64,000 nucleotides of DNA, taken from the NCBI RefSeq assembly GCF_902859625.1, contig NZ_CADIJX010000002.1:558001-622000 (forward strand). The letters run 5' to 3'. The position numbers and the translations under genes were made by a program. Below, in pieces: positions 55,797 through 63,133 of the stretch (positions are counted from its first letter, which is position 1; the number at the start of each line of letters is the position of its first letter). The notes under the pieces were generated by a model. That model did not search any database, had not been told where the DNA came from, and saw only the letters and a list, made by a program, of their open reading frames with translations. The DNA comes from Achromobacter pestifer (lineage in GTDB: Bacteria > Pseudomonadota > Gammaproteobacteria > Burkholderiales > Burkholderiaceae_B).

Positions 55797-56987
55797 ATGT
55801 CCGATACCTTGCAGCAAGGTTTTGCCACCCGCGCCATTCATCTGGGCTATGACCCGCTGGACGAGCAAGGCGCCTTGTCGCCACCGTTGTACCTGACGTC
55901 CACCTACACCCAGGACAGCATCGAAACCTTCGATCAGATCCGTCTGGGTGACAAGCAAGGCTATGTCTATGGCCGCACGCGCAATCCGACGCAGGCGCTG
56001 TTGGAAGAACGGCTGGCGTCATTGGAAGGCGCCGAGGCCGGGGTCGTCACGGCATCCGGCATGGCGGCCATTTCCGCCACCTTGTTTTCGCTGCTGCAAA
56101 GCGGCGATGAAATCGTGGTGGACCAGATCGTCTACGGCACCGCCTTCACCTTGTTCACGCAAGGGCTGACGCGCTTTGGCGTGCGGGCCGTCTTCGCCGA
56201 TTTCACGCGCCCTGAGACAGTCGCCGCTGCCATCGGCCCCAAAACGCGCGCGATCTATTTTGAAACGCCGGCCAACCCCAACCTGCGCCTGGTCGATATC
56301 GCTGCCGTGTCCGCCATCGCGCGCGGCAAGGGCGTGCTGACCATCGTGGACAACACGTTTGCCACGCCGGTGCTGCAACGTCCGATCGCGCATGGCGCGG
56401 ATATCGTGCTGCACTCGGCCACCAAATATCTGGGGGGCCATGGCGACCTGCTGGCCGGGGCGGTGGTGGGCCGAAAGGAGCACATCGATGCGATCCGCCT
56501 GCAAGGCCTGCGCTACTTCACGGGCGCCACCTTGTCGCCCTTTACCGCCTTCCTGGTGCTGCGCGGCATCAAGACGCTGGAACTGCGCGTGCTGCGCCAT
56601 AGTGAATCGGCGTTGAAGTTGGCGAAGTTGCTGCGCGCACACCGGGCGGTGGCGGACGTGTTCTATCCGGGACTGGAAGGGTCCGCCGGGGCGGATATTG
56701 CGCAGCGTCAGCAGGCCGCGGGCGGCGGGCTGGTGGCGTTTGAGTTGAAGGGCGGGCTAGCCGCAGGCCGCAATCTGCTCAATAGCCTGAAGCTGGCGCG
56801 TATCGCGGTCAGCCTGGGGGATCCGGAAACATTGATCCAGCATCCCGCGTCGATGACGCATGCGAGCTACTCCGCCGAAGACCGCGAGAAGTACGGCCTG
56901 TCCGAAGGGTTGCTGCGTTTGTCGGTGGGGCTGGAGACGCCCGAAGACATCCTGGCCGATCTCAAGCAGGGGCTGGACCGGGTTTGA
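55797..56987 (+). CDS. Cys/Met metabolism PLP enzyme (methionine gamma-lyase or sulfhydrylase type)
   Basis: A 396-residue PLP enzyme. YVYGRTRNPTQALLEERLASLEGAE and SGMAAISATLFSLLQSGD are the opening signatures. The PLP-lysine is in HSATKYLGGHGD near residue 212. SLGDPETLIQHPASMTHASY is the substrate-binding end. It is in the cystathionine gamma-synthase/methionine gamma-lyase family, and no motif decides between lyase and O-acylhomoserine sulfhydrylase; the usual lyase Cys site reads VYGTAF here, with Thr. Proximity to metQNI fits methionine metabolism. AACAGGAG lies before the ATG. Confidence 0.9.
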   Translation: MSDTLQQGFATRAIHLGYDPLDEQGALSPPLYLTSTYTQDSIETFDQIRLGDKQGYVYGRTRNPTQALLEERLASLEGAEAGVVTASGMAAISATLFSLLQSGDEIVVDQIVYGTAFTLFTQGLTRFGVRAVFADFTRPETVAAAIGPKTRAIYFETPANPNLRLVDIAAVSAIARGKGVLTIVDNTFATPVLQRPIAHGADIVLHSATKYLGGHGDLLAGAVVGRKEHIDAIRLQGLRYFTGATLSPFTAFLVLRGIKTLELRVLRHSESALKLAKLLRAHRAVADVFYPGLEGSAGADIAQRQQAAGGGLVAFELKGGLAAGRNLLNSLKLARIAVSLGDPETLIQHPASMTHASYSAEDREKYGLSEGLLRLSVGLETPEDILADLKQGLDRV

Positions 56988-57432
56988 GGCTGTCGGGTGG
57001 CGCGCGCCGCCACGCCACCCATTCGCCTGCTCCTTCGACGTAATGCACGCCTCGGCGGGCTGTCGCCAGCCCGTCGCGCAGCACCCCCATGTCCAGCCCG
57101 GGCAGGTGGTGCAGAAGGGCAGGTGGCAGATGGTCGATATCCAACACGTGTTCATCCAGATCCATGCGCATCAATCCGCCGCCGTCGGTGGGCACGCGAA
57201 CGAACCACAGGCTTTCCATGTAGTCCCCGATCCAGGGATCGGGGTACATCGCCTGGGTGAAGACGAATCCGAATTCGTGAATGTCGCTCCAGGGCCAGAA
57301 TTCCTGCAAGCCCATCACCCGCGCCAGTTCGCTGCTGCGGGTCAGGCCGGCGTCATCGAAACGCACGGTTTCGCGCAAGGGGTCTTCTGGGGGAGGCGGA
57401 CCATTCAGGAACCGCTTGATGCGTGACCACAT
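56962..57432 (-). CDS. Unrecognised 156-residue protein
   Basis: A 156-residue soluble protein starting MWSRIKRFLNGPPPPEDP. It is rich in Trp, Asp and His (WPWSDIHEFGFVF; ALLHHLPGLDMG) and has no signal peptide or membrane segment. I do not recognise a family with certainty. Its 3' end overlaps that of the convergent gamma-lyase gene by 26 bases. Coding is supported by the low-degeneracy aromatic motif pattern and by filling the gap on this strand, but not by homology. Confidence 0.6.
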   Translation of the reverse strand: MWSRIKRFLNGPPPPEDPLRETVRFDDAGLTRSSELARVMGLQEFWPWSDIHEFGFVFTQAMYPDPWIGDYMESLWFVRVPTDGGGLMRMDLDEHVLDIDHLPPALLHHLPGLDMGVLRDGLATARRGVHYVEGAGEWVAWRRAPPDSLKPGPAPA

Positions 57433-57484
57433 GGCAGCAAGTATTGAATCAGGGGCGGATCGTGCAGTGTAGCTGCCCCCAAGC

Positions 57485-57502
57485 GTGTAAAAAATGTTAC
57501 AC
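57485..57502. promoter_or_regulatory. Palindrome GTGTAA-N6-TTACAC upstream of ppk2
   Basis: GTGTAA (57485-57490) and TTACAC (57497-57502) are perfect inverted copies with a 6-base spacer, immediately before the candidate FNR box. It resembles sites of GntR or similar dimeric regulators; the regulator is unknown. Confidence 0.4.
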
Positions 57503-57505
57503 CCT

Positions 57506-57519
57506 TTGATTCACGTCAA
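57506..57519 (+). promoter_or_regulatory. Candidate FNR/ANR box, TTGAT-TCAC-GTCAA
   Basis: TTGAT (57506-57510), 4 bases, GTCAA (57515-57519) agrees with the ANR consensus TTGAT-N4-(A/G)TCAA at every specified base. It lies 107 bases upstream of the ppk2 ATG and may link polyphosphate metabolism to low oxygen. Confidence 0.5.
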
Positions 57520-57625
57520 TTCTGCGCCAGTGCGCGCGGGTTAGGGTAGCGCTTTTGCCTGACGGGTCGCCGGCGACTGGCCGGCCGAGGCAGACCAGAC
57601 GACAAGCGCAGCAAGGATAGGATCA

Positions 57626-58843
57626 ATGACAGAAAAGACACCGCAAGCCGCCGAACAAGATGTTGCCGTCACGCCCAAGAAGCGTGTGGGCGGTGCGCAG
57701 GGCGCAGCCAAACGCACGACGGGCACGCGCCGCGCACGGTCGGCTAAACCCGCTCAGCCCGCTCAGCCCACTCAGGCCACTCAGGCCACCGACGCCACCC
57801 AGACCGCACAGGGGGCGGCACCCGCCATCGAGCCGGTGGTCCAGGCGCGCAAGCGCGTGGCTGCCCGCGAAGATGCCGCCCGCGAGGAAACCGTATCCGT
57901 GCTGAGCGATATCGCGCGCCGCTATACGGTTGGAACCGAAGCGCAGGCCCACGAAGCCCTGCGTTCAGTCATTGAAGAGCTGTCGCCGGACGATGCGCGC
58001 GCCGTGCATCGCGCCCTGCTGGACGCGAACGCGCAGGCGCCCATCGGACGCCGCAATCCGGATGAGGAACTGGCTACCGATTGGCGCGAGGGCATCTATC
58101 CGTACCGCCACCGCATGCTGCGTCGCAATTATGAAAAGCAGAAGTACCAACTGCAAGTCGAGCTGCTGAAGCTGCAAGCCTGGGTCAAGGCCACTGGGCA
58201 GCGCGTGGTGATCCTGTTTGAAGGGCGCGACGCGGCAGGCAAGGGCGGCACCATCAAGCGCATGATGGAACACCTGAATCCTCGCGGCGCGCGCGTGGTT
58301 GCACTGGAAAAGCCGTCCGACACCGAAAAGGGCCAGTGGTACTTCCAGCGCTATGTGCAGCACCTGCCCACTGCGGGCGAGATCGTGATGTTCGATCGGT
58401 CCTGGTACAACCGCGCAGGCGTCGAGCGCGTGATGGGTTTTTGCTCGCAGCAGGAATACCTGGACTTTCTGCGTCAGGTGCCCGACTTCGAGCGTCATCT
58501 GGTCAGCAGCGGCATCCACCTGGTCAAGTTCTGGTTCTCGGTCAGCCAGGAAGAACAGCGCCGCCGCTTCCTGCAACGCAAGGTGCATCCGCTGAAGCAG
58601 TGGAAACTGAGCCCCGTGGATCTGGCCTCGCTGGATAAGTGGGACGATTACACGCGCGCCAAGGAAGCGATGTTCGCGCATACGGACACCGCCGATGCGC
58701 CGTGGATCGTGGTGAAGTCCGACTGCAAGAAGCGTGCACGGCTGAATGCGATGCGCTATGTGCTGAGCCGCTTGCCGTACGAGGGCAAGAGCGGTGACGC
58801 CGGCATGGCGCTGGACCCCTTGATCGTGGGCCGGGCGCTGTAG
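57626..58843 (+). CDS. ppk2: Polyphosphate kinase 2
   Basis: A 405-residue PPK2-family kinase, which moves phosphate between polyphosphate and nucleoside di- or monophosphates. Walker A is LFEGRDAAGKGGTIKRMMEHL (18 or so conserved residues, read around GRDAAGKGGT), the lid/Walker B region is FDRSWYNRAGVERVMGF, and VKFWFSVSQEEQRRRF is typical. The kinase core starts near 150. The first 130 residues are low-complexity, with repeated PAQPAQPTQATQAT, and appear disordered. The family is usually about 260-300 residues, so the long front is unusual. A candidate FNR/ANR box and a separate palindrome lie upstream. It is a single gene. Confidence 0.93.
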   Translation: MTEKTPQAAEQDVAVTPKKRVGGAQGAAKRTTGTRRARSAKPAQPAQPTQATQATDATQTAQGAAPAIEPVVQARKRVAAREDAAREETVSVLSDIARRYTVGTEAQAHEALRSVIEELSPDDARAVHRALLDANAQAPIGRRNPDEELATDWREGIYPYRHRMLRRNYEKQKYQLQVELLKLQAWVKATGQRVVILFEGRDAAGKGGTIKRMMEHLNPRGARVVALEKPSDTEKGQWYFQRYVQHLPTAGEIVMFDRSWYNRAGVERVMGFCSQQEYLDFLRQVPDFERHLVSSGIHLVKFWFSVSQEEQRRRFLQRKVHPLKQWKLSPVDLASLDKWDDYTRAKEAMFAHTDTADAPWIVVKSDCKKRARLNAMRYVLSRLPYEGKSGDAGMALDPLIVGRAL

Positions 58844-58867
58844 TCGCCCCAGCTTGACCGGGCGCGC

Positions 58868-59221
58868 TCAGGCGCCCAGTGCCGGCAGGTTCAGGACGTG
58901 GCTGTTTCCGATCCACACGGCGCAGTCGCGATGGTCACGCAGCGAATCACCGGTGTTCGGATGCATGAAGACGTCCAGCGCGCCGTGGTTCAAGGTCAAC
59001 CAGGTTGCGATCTCCGAGAATTGCGCCGGGGTGAACGCGATTTGGTAGCTCCACAGCGGATGCGGGCCGACGGGGCGCTCATGGAAGCGCCCCATTTCCA
59101 TCTTGCCGTCGAAATGCGCCATCACGCGCTCGCGCAAGGCGAACGCGGCGTCACGGCTGGTTTCGTCGAAATACACATGGGCATGCCAGCTGGCAACGCG
59201 ACTCACGGCGATATCGGTCAT
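58868..59221 (-). CDS. DOPA 4,5-dioxygenase-family protein
   Basis: A 117-residue protein of the DOPA-dioxygenase family. ASWHAHVYFDETSRD supplies two His residues, HPLWSYQIAF the core, and FMHPNTGDSLRDHRDCAVWIGN the further His and Asp residues of the metal site. Family members cleave DOPA or other catechols, but many bacterial copies have no proved substrate. It lies 16 bases upstream of nothing on its strand other than the SUI1 gene, and both run leftward with Hsp15, so a loose operon is possible. Confidence 0.88.
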   Translation of the reverse strand: MTDIAVSRVASWHAHVYFDETSRDAAFALRERVMAHFDGKMEMGRFHERPVGPHPLWSYQIAFTPAQFSEIATWLTLNHGALDVFMHPNTGDSLRDHRDCAVWIGNSHVLNLPALGA

Positions 59222-59237
59222 GATTTTCTCGTCAGGT

Positions 59238-59597
59238 TCAGCCGCCCGCGCGCTTGGCGCGATGGCCGCTTTTGGTCAGCGTGTCGATGATCCGGTCGCA
59301 GTGGTCTCCCTGCACCTCGATCACGCCATCCTTGACCGTTCCGCCCGAGCCGCAGGCCGTGCGCAACTGCTTGCCCAACACGCCGAGCGCCACCGGATCC
59401 AGCGCCAGCCCGCGCACAAGCGTCACGCTTTTGCCGCCGCGCCCCTTGGTTTCGCGCGAGACGCGAGCCACGCCATCGCCGGCAGGCGCGGGTGCGGATG
59501 ACTTGCATTGGCATTGCGCCAGCGCCTGGCGGCAAACGGGGCACATGCGGCCGCTTTCGGTGGAATAGACGAGACCGCCGGTTGAACTGCGTTTCAT
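59238..59597 (-). CDS. yciH: SUI1/eIF1-like translation factor (YciH)
   Basis: A 119-residue protein. The C-terminal 75 residues are the SUI1 fold (GGKSVTLVRGLAL, LGKQLRTACGSGGTVKDG, EVQGDHCDRIIDTL). The N-terminal part has two CxxC-type groups (MCPVCRQALAQCQC), which may bind zinc. YciH relatives influence start-codon choice and translation under stress. It stands between the DOPA-dioxygenase and Hsp15 genes on the same strand. Confidence 0.9.
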   Translation of the reverse strand: MKRSSTGGLVYSTESGRMCPVCRQALAQCQCKSSAPAPAGDGVARVSRETKGRGGKSVTLVRGLALDPVALGVLGKQLRTACGSGGTVKDGVIEVQGDHCDRIIDTLTKSGHRAKRAGG

Positions 59598-59654
59598 GAT
59601 GGGCTTGCGGAAGGAATCAAGGGTATGCCGGGGATTATGCCAGCCCTGCGGGCC

Positions 59655-60035
59655 TTACTTGCCGCGCATCAGGTCGATCAGACGCCTGTCACGCTTGGTC
59701 GGGCGGCCCGCTTCGATCCCCAAGGCGGGCTCTGGCGCCAGGCGCCGCATTTCCGCCGCGCGTTCGCGGGCGGCGATGCTCTCTGGCGTTTCTTCGTACA
59801 ACAGACGCGCAACCGGTGCGGGGCCGCGCACACCGCTGACCGCCACGACCCGGACATGCAGCGCCGGATCTTCCTTGCGCACGGTGACGAGATCCCCCGG
59901 GGCAACTTCGCGCGAGGGCTTGGCGGGCTGCTCATTCACAAAGACGCGGCCTTTGCCGATTTCCTGCACGGCCAGGCTGCGCGTTTTGTAGAAACGGGCG
60001 GCCCAAAGCCATTTGTCGAGTCGAATCTTGTCCAT
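59655..60035 (-). CDS. hslR: Ribosome-associated heat-shock protein Hsp15 (S4 domain)
   Basis: A 126-residue RNA-binding protein. RLDKWLWAARFYKTRSLAVQEIGKGRVFVNEQPAKPSREVAPGD (read in parts) is the S4 domain, and the C-terminal basic tail (RPTKRDRRLIDLMRGK) is typical of Hsp15. It binds free 50S subunits carrying nascent chains after heat shock. The start MDKIRLDKW is preferred; a longer reading adds 59 unrelated residues that overlap the terminator region. Confidence 0.92.
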   Translation of the reverse strand: MDKIRLDKWLWAARFYKTRSLAVQEIGKGRVFVNEQPAKPSREVAPGDLVTVRKEDPALHVRVVAVSGVRGPAPVARLLYEETPESIAARERAAEMRRLAPEPALGIEAGRPTKRDRRLIDLMRGK

Positions 60036-60097
60036 CTTGCCTGCCTGTCCGGAGTTCTGCTTCAAGAGGTGATGATAGCTGCGCCCGAAGAACGCCC

Positions 60098-60125
60098 AAA
60101 AAAAACGGCGCTCTTTCGAGCGCCG
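60098..60125 (-). terminator. Rho-independent terminator of the Bug-receptor operon
   Basis: On the minus strand CGGCGCTC-GAAA-GAGCGCCG is followed by eight T residues (complement of the A tract 60098-60105). Eight perfect pairs and a tetraloop make a strong terminator for the leftward gene ending at 60170. A second hairpin (CCGGGCC/GGCCCGG, 60146-60163) precedes it. Confidence 0.9.
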
Positions 60126-60169
60126 CAAGACCGGCAATCCGGTGACCGGGCCTGGCGGCCCGGCAGTAC

Positions 60170-61159
60170 TCAATCCAGTTTCAGATGGGCTTCCTTCACC
60201 ACGCGCTGCCATTTGGCGATCTCGGCGCGACGGAAAGTGTCCAATTCAGCGGGCGTCGATCCGATCGTTTCCGCACCGATGCCGGCAAGCTGTTCGGCGA
60301 TGGCGGGATCCTTCAGTACCTTGGCCAGCGCTTGCGACACCTGGTCGAGGATGGCAGGCGGGGTGCCCGCGGGCGCGAACACGGCGTTCCATTCGTAGCT
60401 TTCGTAGCCCGGCACGCCTGATTCGGCGATGGTGGGCAGGTCGGGGGCGGTCTTGGAGCGTTCCAGGCCGCCGACGGCCACTGCGCGCAGCTTGCCGTTC
60501 TTCACGTGCTGCCACGCCGAGCCCATGCTGGCGAACATGACGGGAACCTGGCCCGACATGACGTCGATCATGGCCGGGCCGCCGCCCTTGTACGCCACGT
60601 GCTGCAACTGCGTCTTGGCCAGCAGGTTGAACAATTCGCCCGCCAGGTGTTGCGCGGAGCCCGGGCCGGCCGATGCGAAGTACACGTGATCCTTGGCGCC
60701 GGGTTGGCCCAGCTTGATCAGGTCAGCCACCGTCTTGACTTCATACGACGGGGTAACGACCAGCACGTTCGGCACGCGCAGCAGCAACGAGACCGGCGCA
60801 AATGCGGTCAGCGTGTCGAACTGCATCTTGGGATGCAGCGCGGGGTTTTGTGCGTGATTGGAGGCATCCAGCATCAGCGTGTAGCCGTCAGGCTGCGCCT
60901 TGGCCACGACCGCGCCACCGATCATGCCGCCGGCGCCTCCGCGGTTTTCAATGACGACGGGCTGGCCCAGTTCAGCGGCCAGCTTGGGGCCGATCAGGCG
61001 GGCCACCACATCCACGGTGCCGCCGGGCGGATAGGTCACGACCAGCGTGATGGCACGTTCGGGATAGGCGGCGGCTGCCGCGCCTGCGGCACCGGCCAGC
61101 AGGCCGGCCGCAATGAGCAGGGTGCCGCGGCGTGCCAGGCGTTTGAACGGATGGGTCAT
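60170..61159 (-). CDS. Bug/TctC-family periplasmic solute receptor
   Basis: A 329-residue periplasmic binding protein. The signal peptide (TLLIAAGLLAGAAGAAAAA) is followed by PERAITLVVTYPPGGTVDVVARL, the Bug-family hallmark, and PVVIENRGGAGGMIGGAVVAKAQPDGYT. VAYKGGGPAMIDVMSGQVPVMFA completes the pocket. Such receptors bind small organic acids or amides and are very abundant in Alcaligenaceae; many act without an adjacent transporter. CAAGGAGA precedes the ATG at 61159, which overlaps the amidohydrolase stop as ATGA, so the two are coupled. Confidence 0.92.
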   Translation of the reverse strand: MTHPFKRLARRGTLLIAAGLLAGAAGAAAAAYPERAITLVVTYPPGGTVDVVARLIGPKLAAELGQPVVIENRGGAGGMIGGAVVAKAQPDGYTLMLDASNHAQNPALHPKMQFDTLTAFAPVSLLLRVPNVLVVTPSYEVKTVADLIKLGQPGAKDHVYFASAGPGSAQHLAGELFNLLAKTQLQHVAYKGGGPAMIDVMSGQVPVMFASMGSAWQHVKNGKLRAVAVGGLERSKTAPDLPTIAESGVPGYESYEWNAVFAPAGTPPAILDQVSQALAKVLKDPAIAEQLAGIGAETIGSTPAELDTFRRAEIAKWQRVVKEAHLKLD

Positions 61160-61992
61160 GGGTTGTCTCCTTGGAATTGGAACAGCTGCAACGGCGTGTC
61201 GGCAAGCACGGCGTGCCGTTGCGTGGGGTCGTCGATCCAGGCGTCCAGCCACTGTGTCGCGGCGGGGTAGGACGCCAGGTGGCGATGTTCGGTATGGGGC
61301 CAGTCACTGCCCCACATCAGGCGTTCGGCGGTGAAGGCGGCTAGCAGTTGTTGCGTGGCCAGCCGGCCGGACGGGGCGCAGTCGGCGGGTTGCCAGTTGC
61401 GGTAGGGCGCTGATAGCTTGACCCATACGTGGCCGCTGGCGGCCTGGCGCAGCAGGTACTGAAAGCCAGGGTCGGCGATGCCCAGCGCCGGATCGGGGCG
61501 GCCGAAGTGGTCGACGACCACACGGCAGCCTGCCGTTGCCAGCGCAGGCAGGATCTCCGGCAAGCGGGCGGCCTGCAAATGGACTTCAACGTGCCAGCCC
61601 AGTGCATTCACGCGGGCAAGCAGGCGCTGCCAGTCCGGGGTGTCCAGGTCGGGAACGGGCAGCCCGATCAGGTTCAAGCGGATGCCCACCACACCGGCAT
61701 CTGCCAGGGTTTGCAAGTCGGCATTGCGGATGCCGGGCGCGACCACCGCCACGCCGCGCAGCCGATGGGGGGCAGCACGCAGGGCGGAGAGCATGTGGCT
61801 ATTGTCCGTGCCCAGGAAGCTGGGTTGCACCAGTACGCCATGGCTGAGCCCGTGCGTGTCCAACAGGGCCAGGTAGTCATCCAGCGTGGCGTCGTAGTCG
61901 GGGGTGTGGCGGCGCGAGTTCGCAAGCGCCAGGCCTTGCCGGAATACGTGAGCGTGGGAGTCGACGGCGGCGGCGGTCGCAAACGGGGGCAA
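61156..61992 (-). CDS. TIM-barrel amidohydrolase (LigI/PDC lactonase-like)
   Basis: A 278-residue metal-dependent hydrolase of the amidohydrolase_2 type. VDSHAHVFRQGL is the HxH metal motif, GIRLNLIGLP and VEVHLQA are the next strands, VVDHFGRPD the further His, and LMWGSDWPHTEH the closing Asp motif. Relatives open lactones (LigI) or hydrolyse small cyclic acids. It is the first gene of a two-gene operon with the Bug receptor, and both probably handle one organic acid. The divergent LysR gene (120 bases away) is the likely regulator. Confidence 0.88.
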   Translation of the reverse strand: MPPFATAAAVDSHAHVFRQGLALANSRRHTPDYDATLDDYLALLDTHGLSHGVLVQPSFLGTDNSHMLSALRAAPHRLRGVAVVAPGIRNADLQTLADAGVVGIRLNLIGLPVPDLDTPDWQRLLARVNALGWHVEVHLQAARLPEILPALATAGCRVVVDHFGRPDPALGIADPGFQYLLRQAASGHVWVKLSAPYRNWQPADCAPSGRLATQQLLAAFTAERLMWGSDWPHTEHRHLASYPAATQWLDAWIDDPTQRHAVLADTPLQLFQFQGDNP

Positions 61993-62071
61993 AGCGGTCT
62001 CCTGTCTTGTGCGCCGATGCGTTCAATCCGCGCTGTTCTATAAGGCGGGATTCTAAGAAGTCAGGGTATAG

Positions 62072-62088
62072 TTTTCTATTGTTGAAAA
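62072..62088. promoter_or_regulatory. LysR-type site between divergent amidohydrolase and LysR genes
   Basis: TTTTC (62072-62076) and GAAAA (62084-62088) form an inverted repeat with a 7-base spacer and the T-N11-A pattern of LysR operators. It lies in an AT-rich 120-base divergent gap, 24 bases before the LysR ATG. Confidence 0.5.
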
Positions 62089-62112
62089 TGGCTTTTTATA
62101 TATCAAAACAAT

Positions 62113-63000
62113 ATGGAAACCAGGCATCTACGTTATTTCCTGGCCGTGGTGGACCACGGCAGCGTCAGCCGCGCTTCGGAATGGCTGGGCATTGCGCAGC
62201 CGGCCTTGAGCCAGGCGCTCGGCCGCATGGAGAAAGACCTGGGCGTGCGCCTGTTCGAGCGTTCGCGCCAGGGCGCCGCGCCCACGCCAGCGGCGCTTGC
62301 CATTCTGGAGGACGTGCGGACCAGCGTTGCACGCATCGATGCGGCCGCGCAGCGGGCGCGCGAGATCGGCCGGGGCAGCGCGGGGCAATTGACCGTGGGG
62401 CTGGTGTCGTCGGCGCTGTTCGACACCTTGCCGCGCGCGTTGCGAGAGATGCGGCGGCAAGCGCCGGGCGTGCGCATCATCCTGCGTGAAATGAGCAACG
62501 CCGAACAGGCCGAAGCCTTGCAGACGGGTGAGATCGATATTGGCCTGATGCACACACCGGTTGCCGTGGGCGGGCGCATGCGAGAACGGCAATTGCTGCG
62601 CGACCGGCTGGTGGCAGCGGTGCCGGACGAATTCGTCGTGGCGGAAGACGGGCAAGTATCGATGGCGCAAATCGCGCAAGCGGGCCTGGTGATGTATCCG
62701 CAGGCGCAGTTGCCGGCATTCTACGCCGGCATTCTGGACGCGATGCGCAAGGGCGGCCACGACGCCCAGGTGGCGCAAGAGGCCAACCGGACGCTGACCG
62801 TGCTGTCCTGCGTGGCGGGTGGCTGCGGCGTGGCGCTCTTGCCCAGCTGGATTCGGACGATGAACTTTGGCGGCGTGCGCTTTTGTGAAGTGCGCGACGG
62901 CCAGACCTTGCCCAGTTTTGATTTAAGCGCCATCTGGCCCGCCCGTTCCGTGCCCACGCTGGCCGACCTGTTCGCCAATCTGGATCTGGGTCCACGCTGA
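62113..63000 (+). CDS. LysR-family regulator of the amidohydrolase/Bug operon
   Basis: A 295-residue LysR-type factor. METRHLRYFLAVVDHGSVSRASEWLGIAQPALSQALGRME (read in parts) is the helix-turn-helix. The effector domain follows, with GQLTVGLVSSALFDTLPRAL and CVAGGCGVALLP. It is divergent from the amidohydrolase/receptor operon; the intergenic inverted repeat is its presumed site. Confidence 0.9.
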   Translation: METRHLRYFLAVVDHGSVSRASEWLGIAQPALSQALGRMEKDLGVRLFERSRQGAAPTPAALAILEDVRTSVARIDAAAQRAREIGRGSAGQLTVGLVSSALFDTLPRALREMRRQAPGVRIILREMSNAEQAEALQTGEIDIGLMHTPVAVGGRMRERQLLRDRLVAAVPDEFVVAEDGQVSMAQIAQAGLVMYPQAQLPAFYAGILDAMRKGGHDAQVAQEANRTLTVLSCVAGGCGVALLPSWIRTMNFGGVRFCEVRDGQTLPSFDLSAIWPARSVPTLADLFANLDLGPR

Positions 63001-63047
63001 TTTCGGCCCAGTCTTTCACTGCGCATTCAGAAGTCCTTTCAGAACGC

Positions 63048-63062
63048 TTAAGCCAGGCTTAA
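63048..63062. promoter_or_regulatory. Perfect palindrome TTAAGCC-A-GGCTTAA
   Basis: Seven-base arms flank one A, 72 bases before the transporter ATG. It may be an operator or, because it follows the LysR stop, a weak hairpin. No known regulator was matched. Confidence 0.35.
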
Positions 63063-63133
63063 AACGGCATTTTCTTCGGAACCCGGCTCGCCCACCCCGT
63101 CTAACCAGAAACGGTTTTTCGGGGGGCTTGGCC

